The notes beneath the pieces were generated by a model, which saw only the letters and a program-made list of their open reading frames with translations, made no database searches and was not told the DNA's origin. Source: Pseudomonas tritici (GTDB lineage: Bacteria; Pseudomonadota; Gammaproteobacteria; Pseudomonadales; Pseudomonadaceae). Taken from it: DNA of 64,000 nucleotides. Within the stretch, counting starts at the first letter, position 1. Each line of letters begins with the position of its first letter. Of the stretch, positions 16,234-24,981 are shown piece by piece. The DNA is taken from assembly GCF_014268275.3 (NCBI RefSeq), contig NZ_CP077084.1, forward strand, positions 3,100,001 through 3,164,000. The letters run 5' to 3'. The translations under genes and the position numbers were made by a program.

Positions 16234-17679
16234 ATGCCCTCATTTATCGCTGAACACCCGATGCTGTGCGCCCTGGCGCTGATCTTTATCGACATCGCCG
16301 TGTGGCGGCTCATTTCCGCCGACCTCGCCAATTGGAAGCTGGCGGCGCGGTTGGTGATCTTCGCGGTATTCAGTGCGGTGCTGTTCAACGACGGCATGAA
16401 CCCCATGCAGCTCGCGCCCTATGCGGACAACACCGCCTTGCACCTGGCGGCCACCGCGTTGCAGATCGGCTGGTGGCTATTTGCGGCGCGTACGCTGACC
16501 GTGTTGCTCGGTACGCTGATGATGCAGCGGGTCGGGCACACTGGGCGGTTGTTGCAGGATCTGATGGGCGCGGTGATTTTCCTGATCGCGATCATTGCCG
16601 CCATGGCTTATGTGCTCGACTTGCCGGTCAAAGGCGTGCTCGCCACGTCCGGCGCGGTGGCGATCATCGTCGGCCTGGCCCTGCAGAGCACGTTGAGCGA
16701 CGTGTTTTCCGGCATCGTACTCAACACCACCAAGCCGTATCAGTTGGATGACTGGATCTCCATCGACGGCACCGAAGGCCGGGTCACGGACATCGACTGG
16801 CGCGCCACGCGCTTGCAAACCTCCCAGGGCAGCATGGCGGTGATCCCCAATTCCTTGGCGGCCAAGGCCAAGATCATCAATTTTTCGCGCCCGGCGGACA
16901 TGTTTGGCCTGGCGGTCAGCCTGCAAGTCAGCCCGCATGCGCGTCCGCAAACGGTGATCGAGTCGCTGGAGCGGGCGATGCAGGGTTGCCGGCCACTGTT
17001 AAGCAAACCTGCGCCGAGCGTGGCGTTCAAGACCTCGGCCAGTGGCGGCGTCGAGTATGAAATCAGTGGGTTTGTACCGGCCATGACCCTCAAGCGCGAA
17101 GTGCGTAACCAGCTCTACGACCTGGCTTTCCGGCACCTGCAGGCGGCGGGCGTGAGTTTGTTGTCCGCCGTCGAAAGCGCCACGCCGGCGGCAACGTCAC
17201 GGGCGCGGGCGCTGCTGGACAACTCGACGATCTTCTCCACGTTGCGCCAAGAGGAAAAAGACACCTTCAGCCAGAACATGACCCTGCACACCTACCGTAC
17301 CGGCGAGATGATTTTGCCGGCGGGAGAGGTCAGCGATCATTTGTTTATCATCGAGTCCGGCGTGGTGTCGGTGATGCTGACCAAGGCTGGGCACAAATTC
17401 GAAGCCGGACGCATGGGGCCGGGCGAGGTGATTGGCGAGGCGGGGATCCTGACGGACCAGGCCGCGCTGGCGGACTTTTCCGCGAAGACGTTCTGCACCC
17501 TGTACCGCATCGAGAAGGAATACTTGACGCCATGCCTGGACGCCCGCCACGACATCAGTGACGCGATGAAAACCCTGCTCGACTTCCGCATGCACGCCGC
17601 GCAGGCCCTGACCCAGGAGACGCCGGTGGTGCCGGTGAAGAAGGGCTTCCTGCAGTGGCTGCGTACGCGCGGGTTCTGA
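16234..17679 (+). CDS. MscS-family channel with cyclic-nucleotide-binding domain
   Basis: 481 residues. The start at 16234 follows TGGAG by eight bases; the frame is open further upstream but runs into the IS element. Several N-terminal membrane helices lead into the MscS pore helix and beta domain (GVLATSGAVAIIVGLALQST, then DDWISIDGTEGRV). The C-terminal ~130 residues form a CAP-like nucleotide-binding domain (FIIESGVVSVML, GPGEVIGEAGILTDQA). This architecture matches bacterial cyclic-nucleotide-gated (bCNG) members of the MscS superfamily. The ligand and physiological role here are unknown. The gene begins about 80 bp after the IS110 right end, so the insertion may have changed its promoter. 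Confidence 0.9.
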   Translation: MPSFIAEHPMLCALALIFIDIAVWRLISADLANWKLAARLVIFAVFSAVLFNDGMNPMQLAPYADNTALHLAATALQIGWWLFAARTLTVLLGTLMMQRVGHTGRLLQDLMGAVIFLIAIIAAMAYVLDLPVKGVLATSGAVAIIVGLALQSTLSDVFSGIVLNTTKPYQLDDWISIDGTEGRVTDIDWRATRLQTSQGSMAVIPNSLAAKAKIINFSRPADMFGLAVSLQVSPHARPQTVIESLERAMQGCRPLLSKPAPSVAFKTSASGGVEYEISGFVPAMTLKREVRNQLYDLAFRHLQAAGVSLLSAVESATPAATSRARALLDNSTIFSTLRQEEKDTFSQNMTLHTYRTGEMILPAGEVSDHLFIIESGVVSVMLTKAGHKFEAGRMGPGEVIGEAGILTDQAALADFSAKTFCTLYRIEKEYLTPCLDARHDISDAMKTLLDFRMHAAQALTQETPVVPVKKGFLQWLRTRGF

Positions 17680-17796
17680 CCACCGAAACCGACTAACCTG
17701 CGTTTTTTTGCACGTTACCCCACGCAATAAGTCGTTTGTCCAACGGCTGGCCGATGACAAAACTGCATGTCACTCGGATAACAACAACGTTGGGCA

Positions 17797-18053
17797 TAAT
17801 CCAGGAAGAAATCTTCGGCCCAGTGCTGCCGGTGCTCAAGTACCGCGATATCGACGAAGCACTGGCCAGGGCTAACGACCACCCGCTCGGCCTGTCGTCG
17901 GTGCTCTACACCGAGAACTACCGCACGGCGATGAACGTGGCGAACACCATCGAAGCCGGCGAGTTGTACGTCAATCGCACCCCGGCAGACCCTTACCAGG
18001 GCTTTCACGCCGGCTGGAAACGTTCAGGGCTGGGCGGCAGGGCGCCGACCTGA
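17797..18053 (+). pseudogene. C-terminal remnant of an aldehyde dehydrogenase
   Basis: About 85 residues resemble the extreme C-terminus of AldA-type (lactaldehyde/glycolaldehyde) dehydrogenases: QEEIFGPVLPV, then GELYVNRTPADPYQGFHAGW and SGLGG. The catalytic Cys and the NAD-binding part are absent, and upstream sequence loses similarity. The open frame extends to a TTG at 17736, but that segment does not look like an ALDH. It is a decayed relic, not a working enzyme. A related complete enzyme lies at 23537-24970. Confidence 0.82.
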
Positions 18054-18077
18054 TCCTCCAAGACGCTCACTGACCTG

Positions 18078-18168
18078 TAGTGAGCGAGCTTGCTCGCGCT
18101 GAAGTGCGCAGCGCTCCCGTTTTTTGGGGCCGCTTCGCAGCCCAGCGCGAGCATGCTCGCTCACTACA
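18078..18168. repeat. REPIN-type palindromic repeat (family B)
   Basis: Inverted arms tagtgagcgagcttgctcgc and gcgagcatgctcgctcacta flank a centre with gggccgcttcgcagccc. It belongs to the same family as the repeats at 2920, 40083 and 48309. It lies between the ALDH remnant and the acyltransferase gene. Confidence 0.82.
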
Positions 18169-18248
18169 AGGTTTCAGCCACCTGTAGATCCATTACAAGA
18201 CGAATAATGCTAGCGTCTGACCTTCTCCGACCGTTAGAGGGTTCGACG

Positions 18249-18863
18249 TTGATCCGACTCACCGACTACATCGCCCATTTCTCCCAATCCGCGCTGGCAC
18301 CCTGGGCGGACCTGACGCCGTGGGCGCTGGTCACCCAGGCGCCTGCCGTGGTTCGCCAACTACTGGCCGAGCTGCCAGCCGACGAGTACCTGATTCGGGA
18401 TGACATCGCCATCCACCGTACGGCCACTGTCGAGCCCGGCGCCTTGCTCAAGCCGCCCCTGATCATCGGCGCCGATTGTTTTATCGCCAGTGGCGCGCTG
18501 CTGCGCGGTGGTTGCTGGTTGGATGAGGGCTGCATCATCGGCCCTGGTGCCGAGTTGAAAACCTCGTTTGTGTTCAGCGCCAGCAAGCTGGCGCATTTCA
18601 ACTTTGTCGGCGATTCGGTGCTGGGGCATGGGATCAATCTGGAGGCGGGGAGCATCGTCGCCAACTACCGCAACGAGCGCGATGACAAAAATGTGCAGGT
18701 GCGGGTCGACGGGGCCTTGAAACGCACGGGCTGTGACAAGTTTGGCGCGTTGCTCGGTGATCAATGCCGGATCGGCGCCAATGCGGTGTTGGCGCCGGGC
18801 GCCGTGCTCAAGCCCGCCAGTGTGGTGGGGCGCGGGCAGGTGTTTGATGCAGAGAACGACTAG
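18249..18863 (+). CDS. Left-handed beta-helix (hexapeptide) acyl/nucleotidyl-transferase-like protein
   Basis: 204 residues from a TTG start at 18249, chosen because AGAGGG lies seven bases upstream. ATGs at 18207 and 18090 are in frame, but neither has a clear ribosome site and the latter lies within the REP. From about residue 55, imperfect hexapeptide repeats (IHRTATVEPGALL, ADCFIASGALLRGG, IGPGAELKTS, IGANAVLAPGAVL) form a beta-helix similar to the C-terminal domain of GlmU-like sugar-phosphate acetyltransferases. No nucleotidyltransferase domain is present. Substrate unknown. Its stop overlaps the stop of the convergent porin gene. Confidence 0.78.
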   Translation: MIRLTDYIAHFSQSALAPWADLTPWALVTQAPAVVRQLLAELPADEYLIRDDIAIHRTATVEPGALLKPPLIIGADCFIASGALLRGGCWLDEGCIIGPGAELKTSFVFSASKLAHFNFVGDSVLGHGINLEAGSIVANYRNERDDKNVQVRVDGALKRTGCDKFGALLGDQCRIGANAVLAPGAVLKPASVVGRGQVFDAEND

Positions 18864-20182
18864 AAGTCAGCGATAAACTGCACGCCACCAACGACCGCGC
18901 CGGTGGTTTGCGCCAGTCCGCCGGGGTATTTCACGTATTGCAGGTTGGGCCGCACCATCAGCCACTTCGTCGCTTGCACGCCGTAGTTGATTTCGTAGCT
19001 GTACTCGCGACGCTGCTCGGGTACATACAGCGGGTCGTCGATGGCGATCACGCCATTGGCCTCGTTAAGCATCTGCGTGTTACGCGTGTAGCGGTCGCTG
19101 ACCTGCAGTTTCGACGCGCCAATGCCGAAGGTGTCGTCCGGGCGTGAATCGAACGGGCCCCGGTAGATCAGGCCGACCTGGATCAGGTTTTTGATCACGC
19201 TCTTGTCCGGGTCATTCATCGTCAGGTTGGCGAACACGTTGAGTCCGCGTTTGCTGTTGCCGTCGACCGTGGTCAGTTGCTGCTGGCCCGACAGCCACCA
19301 GCCGTCGTTGCTCGAATACATCCGATACGGCTTTTGCGAGCTGGCGGCAAAGTTGCCGTCGGCGTCCTTGAGCATGTCCTTGGTGTCGGCGTTGGCGTAG
19401 TAGTAACCCACGTGGTATTCGGCATTCAGCCCGGCAACCTGGCCTTTCCAGATGGCTTCGATGGGAAAGCTGGTGCCCTGGGAGCCGCTGATAAACGGTT
19501 TGAAACCATTGCTGGCTTCAGCGTTGCCGGGGTTCTTGTCGTAGGCACCGACCTGCACCGCGAACGCGTCGGTGAACTGGTACTTGGCGCGCACCGCCCA
19601 CTGGCTGATGGGGAAGCTGTTCCACACGCCGTTCCAGTTGCCTTCCTGGGAACCGCACAGGGTCACGTTCTGGAATTCGCAGGGGAACTGATCGAAGTCT
19701 TCGCTATGGCCGAACCGCCCCAGTTTCAGGGCGAACTTGCGCTCAAAGAATTTCTGTTCGTACCAGAACTGCGATAGCCGCCAGGCATTGCCGCCGCCGA
19801 AGACTTCCATGGTGGAGGTCAGTCCGGTGGCGTTGGGCTGGTGCACGCGGTCATTGGTGATGTCCTTGCCATGGCGCTCGCCGATGCCGATGCGAAAGGT
19901 CGCGTCGCGCCAGCCAAGGAGTTTTTGCAGGTCCATGTTCACGCCAAGAATCAACTGGTCGCTCCAGCGCGCGGTGGTGTGCGAGTTGTACCCACCGCCA
20001 AGGTTGGAACCGACTTCGCCGACATATTTGAGGGTGAAGTCATAGCCTTGCTCGGCCAGTTGCGGGCGCAGGCCGTTCCAGTCGCCGAGCATGGCGGGGG
20101 AGTTTGGGTCCAGCAAACCGGCGCTGAAGGCACAGGTGGACATGGCGCTGCAGAGCAGGGCCAGGGGGAGGGTGGTGCGCAT
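18860..20182 (-). CDS. OprB-family carbohydrate-selective porin
   Basis: 440 residues with a signal peptide ending near CAFSA. The mature start (LLDPNSPAMLGDWNGLRP) and a C-terminal aromatic residue after alternating beta strands (VVGGVQFIADF) are typical of outer-membrane barrels of the OprB family. It is the last gene in the direction of the rhamnose cluster, separated from the dehydrogenase by a REP and 184 bp. Uptake of L-rhamnose or rhamnosides is therefore inferred from position. Confidence 0.9.
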   Translation of the reverse strand: MRTTLPLALLCSAMSTCAFSAGLLDPNSPAMLGDWNGLRPQLAEQGYDFTLKYVGEVGSNLGGGYNSHTTARWSDQLILGVNMDLQKLLGWRDATFRIGIGERHGKDITNDRVHQPNATGLTSTMEVFGGGNAWRLSQFWYEQKFFERKFALKLGRFGHSEDFDQFPCEFQNVTLCGSQEGNWNGVWNSFPISQWAVRAKYQFTDAFAVQVGAYDKNPGNAEASNGFKPFISGSQGTSFPIEAIWKGQVAGLNAEYHVGYYYANADTKDMLKDADGNFAASSQKPYRMYSSNDGWWLSGQQQLTTVDGNSKRGLNVFANLTMNDPDKSVIKNLIQVGLIYRGPFDSRPDDTFGIGASKLQVSDRYTRNTQMLNEANGVIAIDDPLYVPEQRREYSYEINYGVQATKWLMVRPNLQYVKYPGGLAQTTGAVVGGVQFIADF

Positions 20183-20247
20183 GGGAGGCTCCTTGGATTG
20201 TTGTTTTTATTGGGTTCAGCACAAATTTCAGGCACACAGAGGCCCCC

Positions 20248-20336
20248 TGTGGGAGCGGGCTTGCTCGCGAAAGCGGTGGTTCAGGCATGAATCTGGTGAC
20301 TGACACACTGCATTCGCGAGCAAGCCCGCTCCCACA
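20248..20336. repeat. REPIN (family A)
   Basis: Arms tgtgggagcgggcttgctcg and gcaagcccgctcccaca are inverted. Both arms contain the GCCCGCTCCCACA target that the IS110 element occupies at 14908, but here they are intact. Lying between the dehydrogenase and porin genes, it may adjust the level of the porin message. Confidence 0.85.
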
Positions 20337-20366
20337 TTGGAACTGTGGTGTCAGGAAGAGCGGGGG

Positions 20367-21137
20367 TTACTGCAGGTTAACGAACAACCCGCCATCCACC
20401 AGCAACGACGCACCGGTCACATAGCGCGCCATGTCCGACGCCAGGAACACGATCGGCCCTGCCACGTCATCCGGCTCGCCGAGTCGACCCAACGGCGTGC
20501 GCGAGGTCATGTAGGCGAGTTTTTCCTCATCCGCGAGATCCTCCTTGTTGATGTCGGTGGCGATAGTCCCCGGCAGTACCGAGTTGCAGCGAATGCCATA
20601 AGGCCCCAGGGCAATCGCACAGGACTGCATCAGCGAATGCAGCCCAGCCTTGGTCGGCGTGTAGTGGGTTTGCATACCGCCGCCGACGAGGGCGCTGATG
20701 GAGCTGACGGCAATGATTGCGCCGCCGCGCCCCTGGTTTTTCATCTGGTTGGCCGCCGCCTGCACGGCGAAGTAGGCGCCGTTGAGATTGGTGTTGACAG
20801 TTTTCAGGTACACCTCGCGGGGCATGTCGAGGAACGAGTGGAACGGGCAGATGCCGGCGTTATTGACGAACACGTCGACGCTGCCAAAGGCCTTGACTGC
20901 GCCCGCCACCAGTTTGTCGCCGGTGTCCGGGTCCGCAGCGTCGCCGCCCACTTCGATGGCTTCACCGCCAAACGCCTGTATCTCTTCAATCAACGAATAC
21001 GCCGCCTCCGTGCCTTGGCCACTGCCGCTGTGGCCGATGACTACGCGGGCGCCTTGGCGTGCGCATTCACGGGCGGCGGCGCGGCCGATGCCACGGGAGG
21101 CGCCGGTGATGATCACGGTTTTGTCTGCAAGCAACAT
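20367..21137 (-). CDS. L-rhamnose 1-dehydrogenase (SDR family)
   Basis: 256 residues, preceded by GAAGGAG. Classical short-chain dehydrogenase motifs are present: the nucleotide-binding TGASRGIG near residue 11, NNAG near 92, and a Ser/Tyr/Lys site. The Tyr and Lys are in HYTPTKAG, so the usual YxxxK is intact. Oxidation of L-rhamnose to L-rhamnono-lactone is assigned because the gene is in a cluster holding every later step of the oxidative route and because its sequence resembles the Azotobacter-type enzyme (from memory). NAD versus NADP preference is not predicted. Confidence 0.85.
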   Translation of the reverse strand: MLLADKTVIITGASRGIGRAAARECARQGARVVIGHSGSGQGTEAAYSLIEEIQAFGGEAIEVGGDAADPDTGDKLVAGAVKAFGSVDVFVNNAGICPFHSFLDMPREVYLKTVNTNLNGAYFAVQAAANQMKNQGRGGAIIAVSSISALVGGGMQTHYTPTKAGLHSLMQSCAIALGPYGIRCNSVLPGTIATDINKEDLADEEKLAYMTSRTPLGRLGEPDDVAGPIVFLASDMARYVTGASLLVDGGLFVNLQ

Positions 21138-21165
21138 AAAAACACTCCTTCAAAAATGGGTGGCG

Positions 21166-22224
21166 TCAGCCGAGGTAATTGCCGTAGCCGACCATGGCAA
21201 TCGCGCCGAGGATCACCGCGATACCGGCTACCAAAACGCCCTTGTTGGCGGCGCTCGTGCCGTGCCATTCGCGGAAATACAAGCCCCAGCAGTTGGACAC
21301 GATGATGATGAACGACATGTGCAGCACCCAGGAGCTGGCGTCGTTCTGCAGGCGGCTTTCGCCCATGCCGTAGAAGAAAAACTGCAAGAACCACAGGGTG
21401 CCGGCGATGGCCACCAGCAGGTAGTTGCCCAGCAACGGGGTGCTACGGTCGGTGTAGTTATGAAAGGTACGGTTGCGCCAATTCAGCCACAGGCACCAGA
21501 TGCCGTTCGTGGTCAGTCCGCCCCACATGATCACCATAAAGGTCACGTTGTTCTGGAACAGGCTGTTGGCGCCGTGCTCTACCGCTGCGGCGGCCAGCGG
21601 GCGGCCGGCAGAAATGCCGTAGCTGAAACACGCACTCAGCACCCCGGAAATCACCGCCACCAGCATGCCCTTGCCCAACGCGAACTCGCTGACACTGGCG
21701 AACTTCACCGCCTGCGACACTTCGCGTTCCTTGATCAGTCCGGCCTTGCCGCACACCGCAATACCGATCAACGACACCGCGACGCCCCACAACACCCAAT
21801 GCCCACCTTGAGAGGCCAGCATCGAGGTCAGCGTGCCTTCGGTTTCAGTGGTGAACAGGTCGCGGTACAGCGCCGGCATCAAGGCGCCGAGGGCCGAGGT
21901 GAGGCCCATGATCAGCGACATGCCAAGGGACAAGCCGAGGTAGCGCATGGTCAGGCCGAACGTCAGCCCGCCGATACCCCACAAAACGCCGAACAGGTAG
22001 GTCCAGAGCAGGGTGCTGGTGTCGGCATTGCGCAGGATGTCCACCCAGCCGGGCACCGTCAGTTGCGCCGCGATCAGCGGCACGATCAGCCAGGACACCA
22101 GGCCGCCAGTGATCCAATAACTTTCCCAGGCCCAGCCGCGGACCTTCTTGTAAGGGATGTAGAAACTGCCGGAAGCGAAGCCGCCGATGAAGTGCAGAAT
22201 CACACCAAGGAGAATGATTTCCAC
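21166..22224 (-). CDS. rhaT: L-rhamnose-proton symporter RhaT
   Basis: 352 residues from a GTG with AAGGA upstream. Ten hydrophobic helices are present, with the RhaT-type opening (ILHFIGGFASGSFYIPYKKV) and the LTFGLTMRYLGLSLGM motif. It imports L-rhamnose across the inner membrane with protons. It lies between the mutarotase and dehydrogenase genes, so import is transcribed together with catabolism. Confidence 0.93.
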   Translation of the reverse strand: MEIILLGVILHFIGGFASGSFYIPYKKVRGWAWESYWITGGLVSWLIVPLIAAQLTVPGWVDILRNADTSTLLWTYLFGVLWGIGGLTFGLTMRYLGLSLGMSLIMGLTSALGALMPALYRDLFTTETEGTLTSMLASQGGHWVLWGVAVSLIGIAVCGKAGLIKEREVSQAVKFASVSEFALGKGMLVAVISGVLSACFSYGISAGRPLAAAAVEHGANSLFQNNVTFMVIMWGGLTTNGIWCLWLNWRNRTFHNYTDRSTPLLGNYLLVAIAGTLWFLQFFFYGMGESRLQNDASSWVLHMSFIIIVSNCWGLYFREWHGTSAANKGVLVAGIAVILGAIAMVGYGNYLG

Positions 22225-22264
22225 GTAGTCGAATCCTTTTTATTGTTGTTGTGGGTCAGTTGGA

Positions 22265-22585
22265 TCAGGGCCGCGTCAGTTCGAACATCGGCAGCAGGTC
22301 GACACTGATCGGCGAGGCATCCGCGTGGCTGGGCATGATGTCTTGCATGTAGTTCCACCAGCGTTGCATCAGTGCGGTGCCAGGCAGTTCATCCAGGCCA
22401 TGGACGTCTTCGTGGGTCAGCGTGGCGAACAGCGCGTTGGCGGGCTCATCGAGGAAAATCCGATAATCCACCACGCCGGCCTCCAGCAGCGCCTGGGCGA
22501 GTTCCGGCCAGATCTCATCATGACGTCGGCGGTACTCGGCGGCCTGGCCCGGGTTGAGGTTCATGCGAAAGGCACGGGTCTGCAT
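22265..22585 (-). CDS. rhaM: L-rhamnose mutarotase RhaM
   Basis: 106 residues. The ATG at 22585 overlaps the lactonase stop as TGATG, which fixes the start and implies coupling. Family residues are visible: MNLNPGQAAEYRRRHDEIWPEL near the start (active-site His), then YRIFLD and the WWNYMQDIMPS end. It interconverts alpha and beta anomers of L-rhamnose so that the dehydrogenase receives the right form. Confidence 0.94.
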   Translation of the reverse strand: MQTRAFRMNLNPGQAAEYRRRHDEIWPELAQALLEAGVVDYRIFLDEPANALFATLTHEDVHGLDELPGTALMQRWWNYMQDIMPSHADASPISVDLLPMFELTRP

Positions 22586-23466
22586 CACTGCGCTCCAGCG
22601 TGAGGGCCGGGGGTGTAGATCCGCACCGCGTTGTGCACGAAGAACTTGCCTTGCACGGTCTCGGATTTGTCGGCCATGCAGCGCTTGACGAGCCCGAGCG
22701 TGGTGGCGAAATCTGCCAGGTGATCGCTGTTGGGCCAGTCGCTGCCGAAGAGGCAACGGTCTTCGCCAAAGGCTTCCCAGAGCACGGCCAGGCGGTCGTT
22801 GTAGAACGCCGTGTCGGTGATCAAGCCGTGCGGCCCGAGCTGGGGGATTTCTGCCAGTTTGGCGAACACATTCGGGCGCTCTGCCAGGCGCAACAGGTCC
22901 GCGTGATACGCCGCTTCTTCACCCGCCGGCACCTGGGCGTTAGGCAGGTGATCGACGACAATGCGCAGCGCTGGCAGGGCATCGCTCAACGTCAGCAGGC
23001 CCTTGATCAGGCGCGGGTTCGGGTTGGCGCTGTCCAGGCTGCGGCCCGTGGCGGCGAGCTGGCGCAGGCCGTCGATAAACCCTGGGCGTGTCTGGTCCAG
23101 CAACAGGTCGCGGTCCCACAGGTTGCCGTAGCGCAGGCCAAGGAACAGCGGCTCATCCGCCAGGGCATCGAGGTCGGCGGCAAAGCGTGCGTGCAGCGGG
23201 TCCAGGTTGCCCACGAAGCCGAGCATGCGCGGATCGCTGCGTAATGTGTCGAGCAGCCAGCGGTTATCGTCGCGCCACGGGCTGGCTTCCACGGCAATCG
23301 CGCCGACCACGTTGTGTGGCTTGGCCAGGGCCCAGTAATCCGCTGGCAGGTGCGCGGCGTACAGCCGGTTACCCGGCTCGGGCCATGGAATGCCCTGGGG
23401 CCGACGCGGGTCGAACAGGTGCAAATGGCTGTCGATGATCGGGCCGCTATAGGAGGTCAGGGGCAT
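22585..23466 (-). CDS. L-rhamnono-1,4-lactonase (amidohydrolase 2 family)
   Basis: 293 residues. An amidohydrolase barrel with IIDSHLHLFD near residue 10 (metal-binding HxH), a His in VVDHLPN, and a C-terminal FGSDWPNSDH carrying the catalytic Asp. Members of this COG3618-type group open sugar lactones. Between dehydrogenase and dehydratase steps, it would hydrolyse rhamnono-lactone to L-rhamnonate. It is 70 bases downstream of the aldehyde dehydrogenase stop. Confidence 0.87.
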   Translation of the reverse strand: MPLTSYSGPIIDSHLHLFDPRRPQGIPWPEPGNRLYAAHLPADYWALAKPHNVVGAIAVEASPWRDDNRWLLDTLRSDPRMLGFVGNLDPLHARFAADLDALADEPLFLGLRYGNLWDRDLLLDQTRPGFIDGLRQLAATGRSLDSANPNPRLIKGLLTLSDALPALRIVVDHLPNAQVPAGEEAAYHADLLRLAERPNVFAKLAEIPQLGPHGLITDTAFYNDRLAVLWEAFGEDRCLFGSDWPNSDHLADFATTLGLVKRCMADKSETVQGKFFVHNAVRIYTPGPHAGAQ

Positions 23467-23536
23467 GACGCCGTCCTTATCAGAAGCAAATTCGAAGGGG
23501 CCAGCACGCTAGCGTGCCTGGCCCGGTTTAACCAAC

Positions 23537-24970
23537 TCAGCTCTGCAGGTACACCACGTGCGTGTGGGTGTACTCGTACAGGCCGTGCTTGCCGTCGGCG
23601 CCGCCGATGCCGGATTTGCGCACGCCGGCGTGGAAACCTTGCATGGCCTCGAAGTTTTCGCGGTTGACGTAGGTTTCGCCAAAGTCGATCTCGCGCACCG
23701 CGTGCATGGCCTTGCCCAGGTCACGGGTGTAGATCGACGAGGTCAGGCCGTAATCGCAGTCATTGGCCAGTGCGATGGCTTCGTCGAGGTCGTCGACAAT
23801 CTGGATCGGCAGTACCGGGCCGAAGATCTCTTCGCGCATGATCTCCATGTCGGCGCGGCACCCGGCCAATACCGTCGGCTCGAAGTGAAAACCCGCACCC
23901 AGGTCGGCAATCTGCCCGCCACTGACCAAGCTCGCGCCCTGGCTCAACGCGGTGCGCACCTTGCGGTTGACGCTGTCCAGGCCCTGGCGATTGATCAGCG
24001 GACCCATTTCCACGTCGGCCCTGGCGATGGGGTCGCCGTAGCGGGTGGCGGACATGGCTGCGCTGATGCGCTCGATGAATTGATCGGCGACCTTGCGCTC
24101 CACGTACACGCGCTCGGCGCAGTTGCACACTTGGCCGGTGTTGATGATGCGCGAGTCACGGATGGCTTTCACCGCCAGGTCCAGGTCGGCGTCCGCCAGC
24201 ACGATGGCCGGGGCCTTGCCGCCCAGTTCCAGGTTGAGTTTGGTGATGTTGGGGGCGGCGGCGGTCATGATCCGCGAACCGGTGGCCACGCTGCCGGTGA
24301 AGCTGATCATGTCTACGCCTTTGTGCGCCGTGAGTGCGCCGCCGACCTGGCCGTCGCCGCAGACCACGTTGAACACGCCGGCGGGCAGGTCGGTCTCGGC
24401 GACGAGCTTGGCGAATTCAAAGCAGTTGTTCGGGGTTTCTTCGCTGGGCTTGATCACGATGGTGTTGCCGGTGAGCAGCGCCGGCGCCATTTTGCGCGCG
24501 ATCAGGAAGAACGGAAAATTCCACGGCAGGATGCCGGCCACCACGCCCAACGGCTTGCGGAACAGGAAGATATTTTCGTCCTGGCGGTCGCTGGTGATGA
24601 TCTCGCCTTCAATGCGCCGCGCCCACTCGGCCATGTAGTCGAGGTAGTCGGCGGTGAAATTCACCTCCACTTCGGCCAAGCCACTGATTTTGCCTTGTTC
24701 CAGGGTGATGGTGCGCGCCAGGTGGGCGACGTTCTCACGCAGTTTGGCGGCGATGCGCCGCAGGTGCCCGGCGCGTTCGATGGCGGGTTTGCGCGCCCAG
24801 GCCTTTTGCGCCTGGCGCGCGGCGGCCAGGGCCTGGTCGACATCGGCAGCGGTGGACGCCGGCACCTTGGACAGCAGCGCGCCAGTGGCCGGGTTGAGCA
24901 CGTCAATGTGCGCTTCGCTGGGCGTGAAGCGGCCATTGATGAAGTTCTGGTAAACGGGAACGGATGACAT
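23537..24970 (-). CDS. L-lactaldehyde dehydrogenase (AldA-like)
   Basis: 477 residues from the ATG at 24970, preceded by GAGGAAC; upstream in-frame codons overlap the aldolase gene. ALDH motifs are complete: PWNFPFF, FTGS, LELGGKAP (Glu base), the nucleophile Cys in TGQVCNCAE, and the AldA-style end ETYVNRENFEAMQGFHAG. It should oxidise L-lactaldehyde from the aldolase to L-lactate using NAD(P). It lies 11 bases after the aldolase stop. Confidence 0.9.
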   Translation of the reverse strand: MSSVPVYQNFINGRFTPSEAHIDVLNPATGALLSKVPASTAADVDQALAAARQAQKAWARKPAIERAGHLRRIAAKLRENVAHLARTITLEQGKISGLAEVEVNFTADYLDYMAEWARRIEGEIITSDRQDENIFLFRKPLGVVAGILPWNFPFFLIARKMAPALLTGNTIVIKPSEETPNNCFEFAKLVAETDLPAGVFNVVCGDGQVGGALTAHKGVDMISFTGSVATGSRIMTAAAPNITKLNLELGGKAPAIVLADADLDLAVKAIRDSRIINTGQVCNCAERVYVERKVADQFIERISAAMSATRYGDPIARADVEMGPLINRQGLDSVNRKVRTALSQGASLVSGGQIADLGAGFHFEPTVLAGCRADMEIMREEIFGPVLPIQIVDDLDEAIALANDCDYGLTSSIYTRDLGKAMHAVREIDFGETYVNRENFEAMQGFHAGVRKSGIGGADGKHGLYEYTHTHVVYLQS

Positions 24971-24981
24971 GGGCAGGTTCC

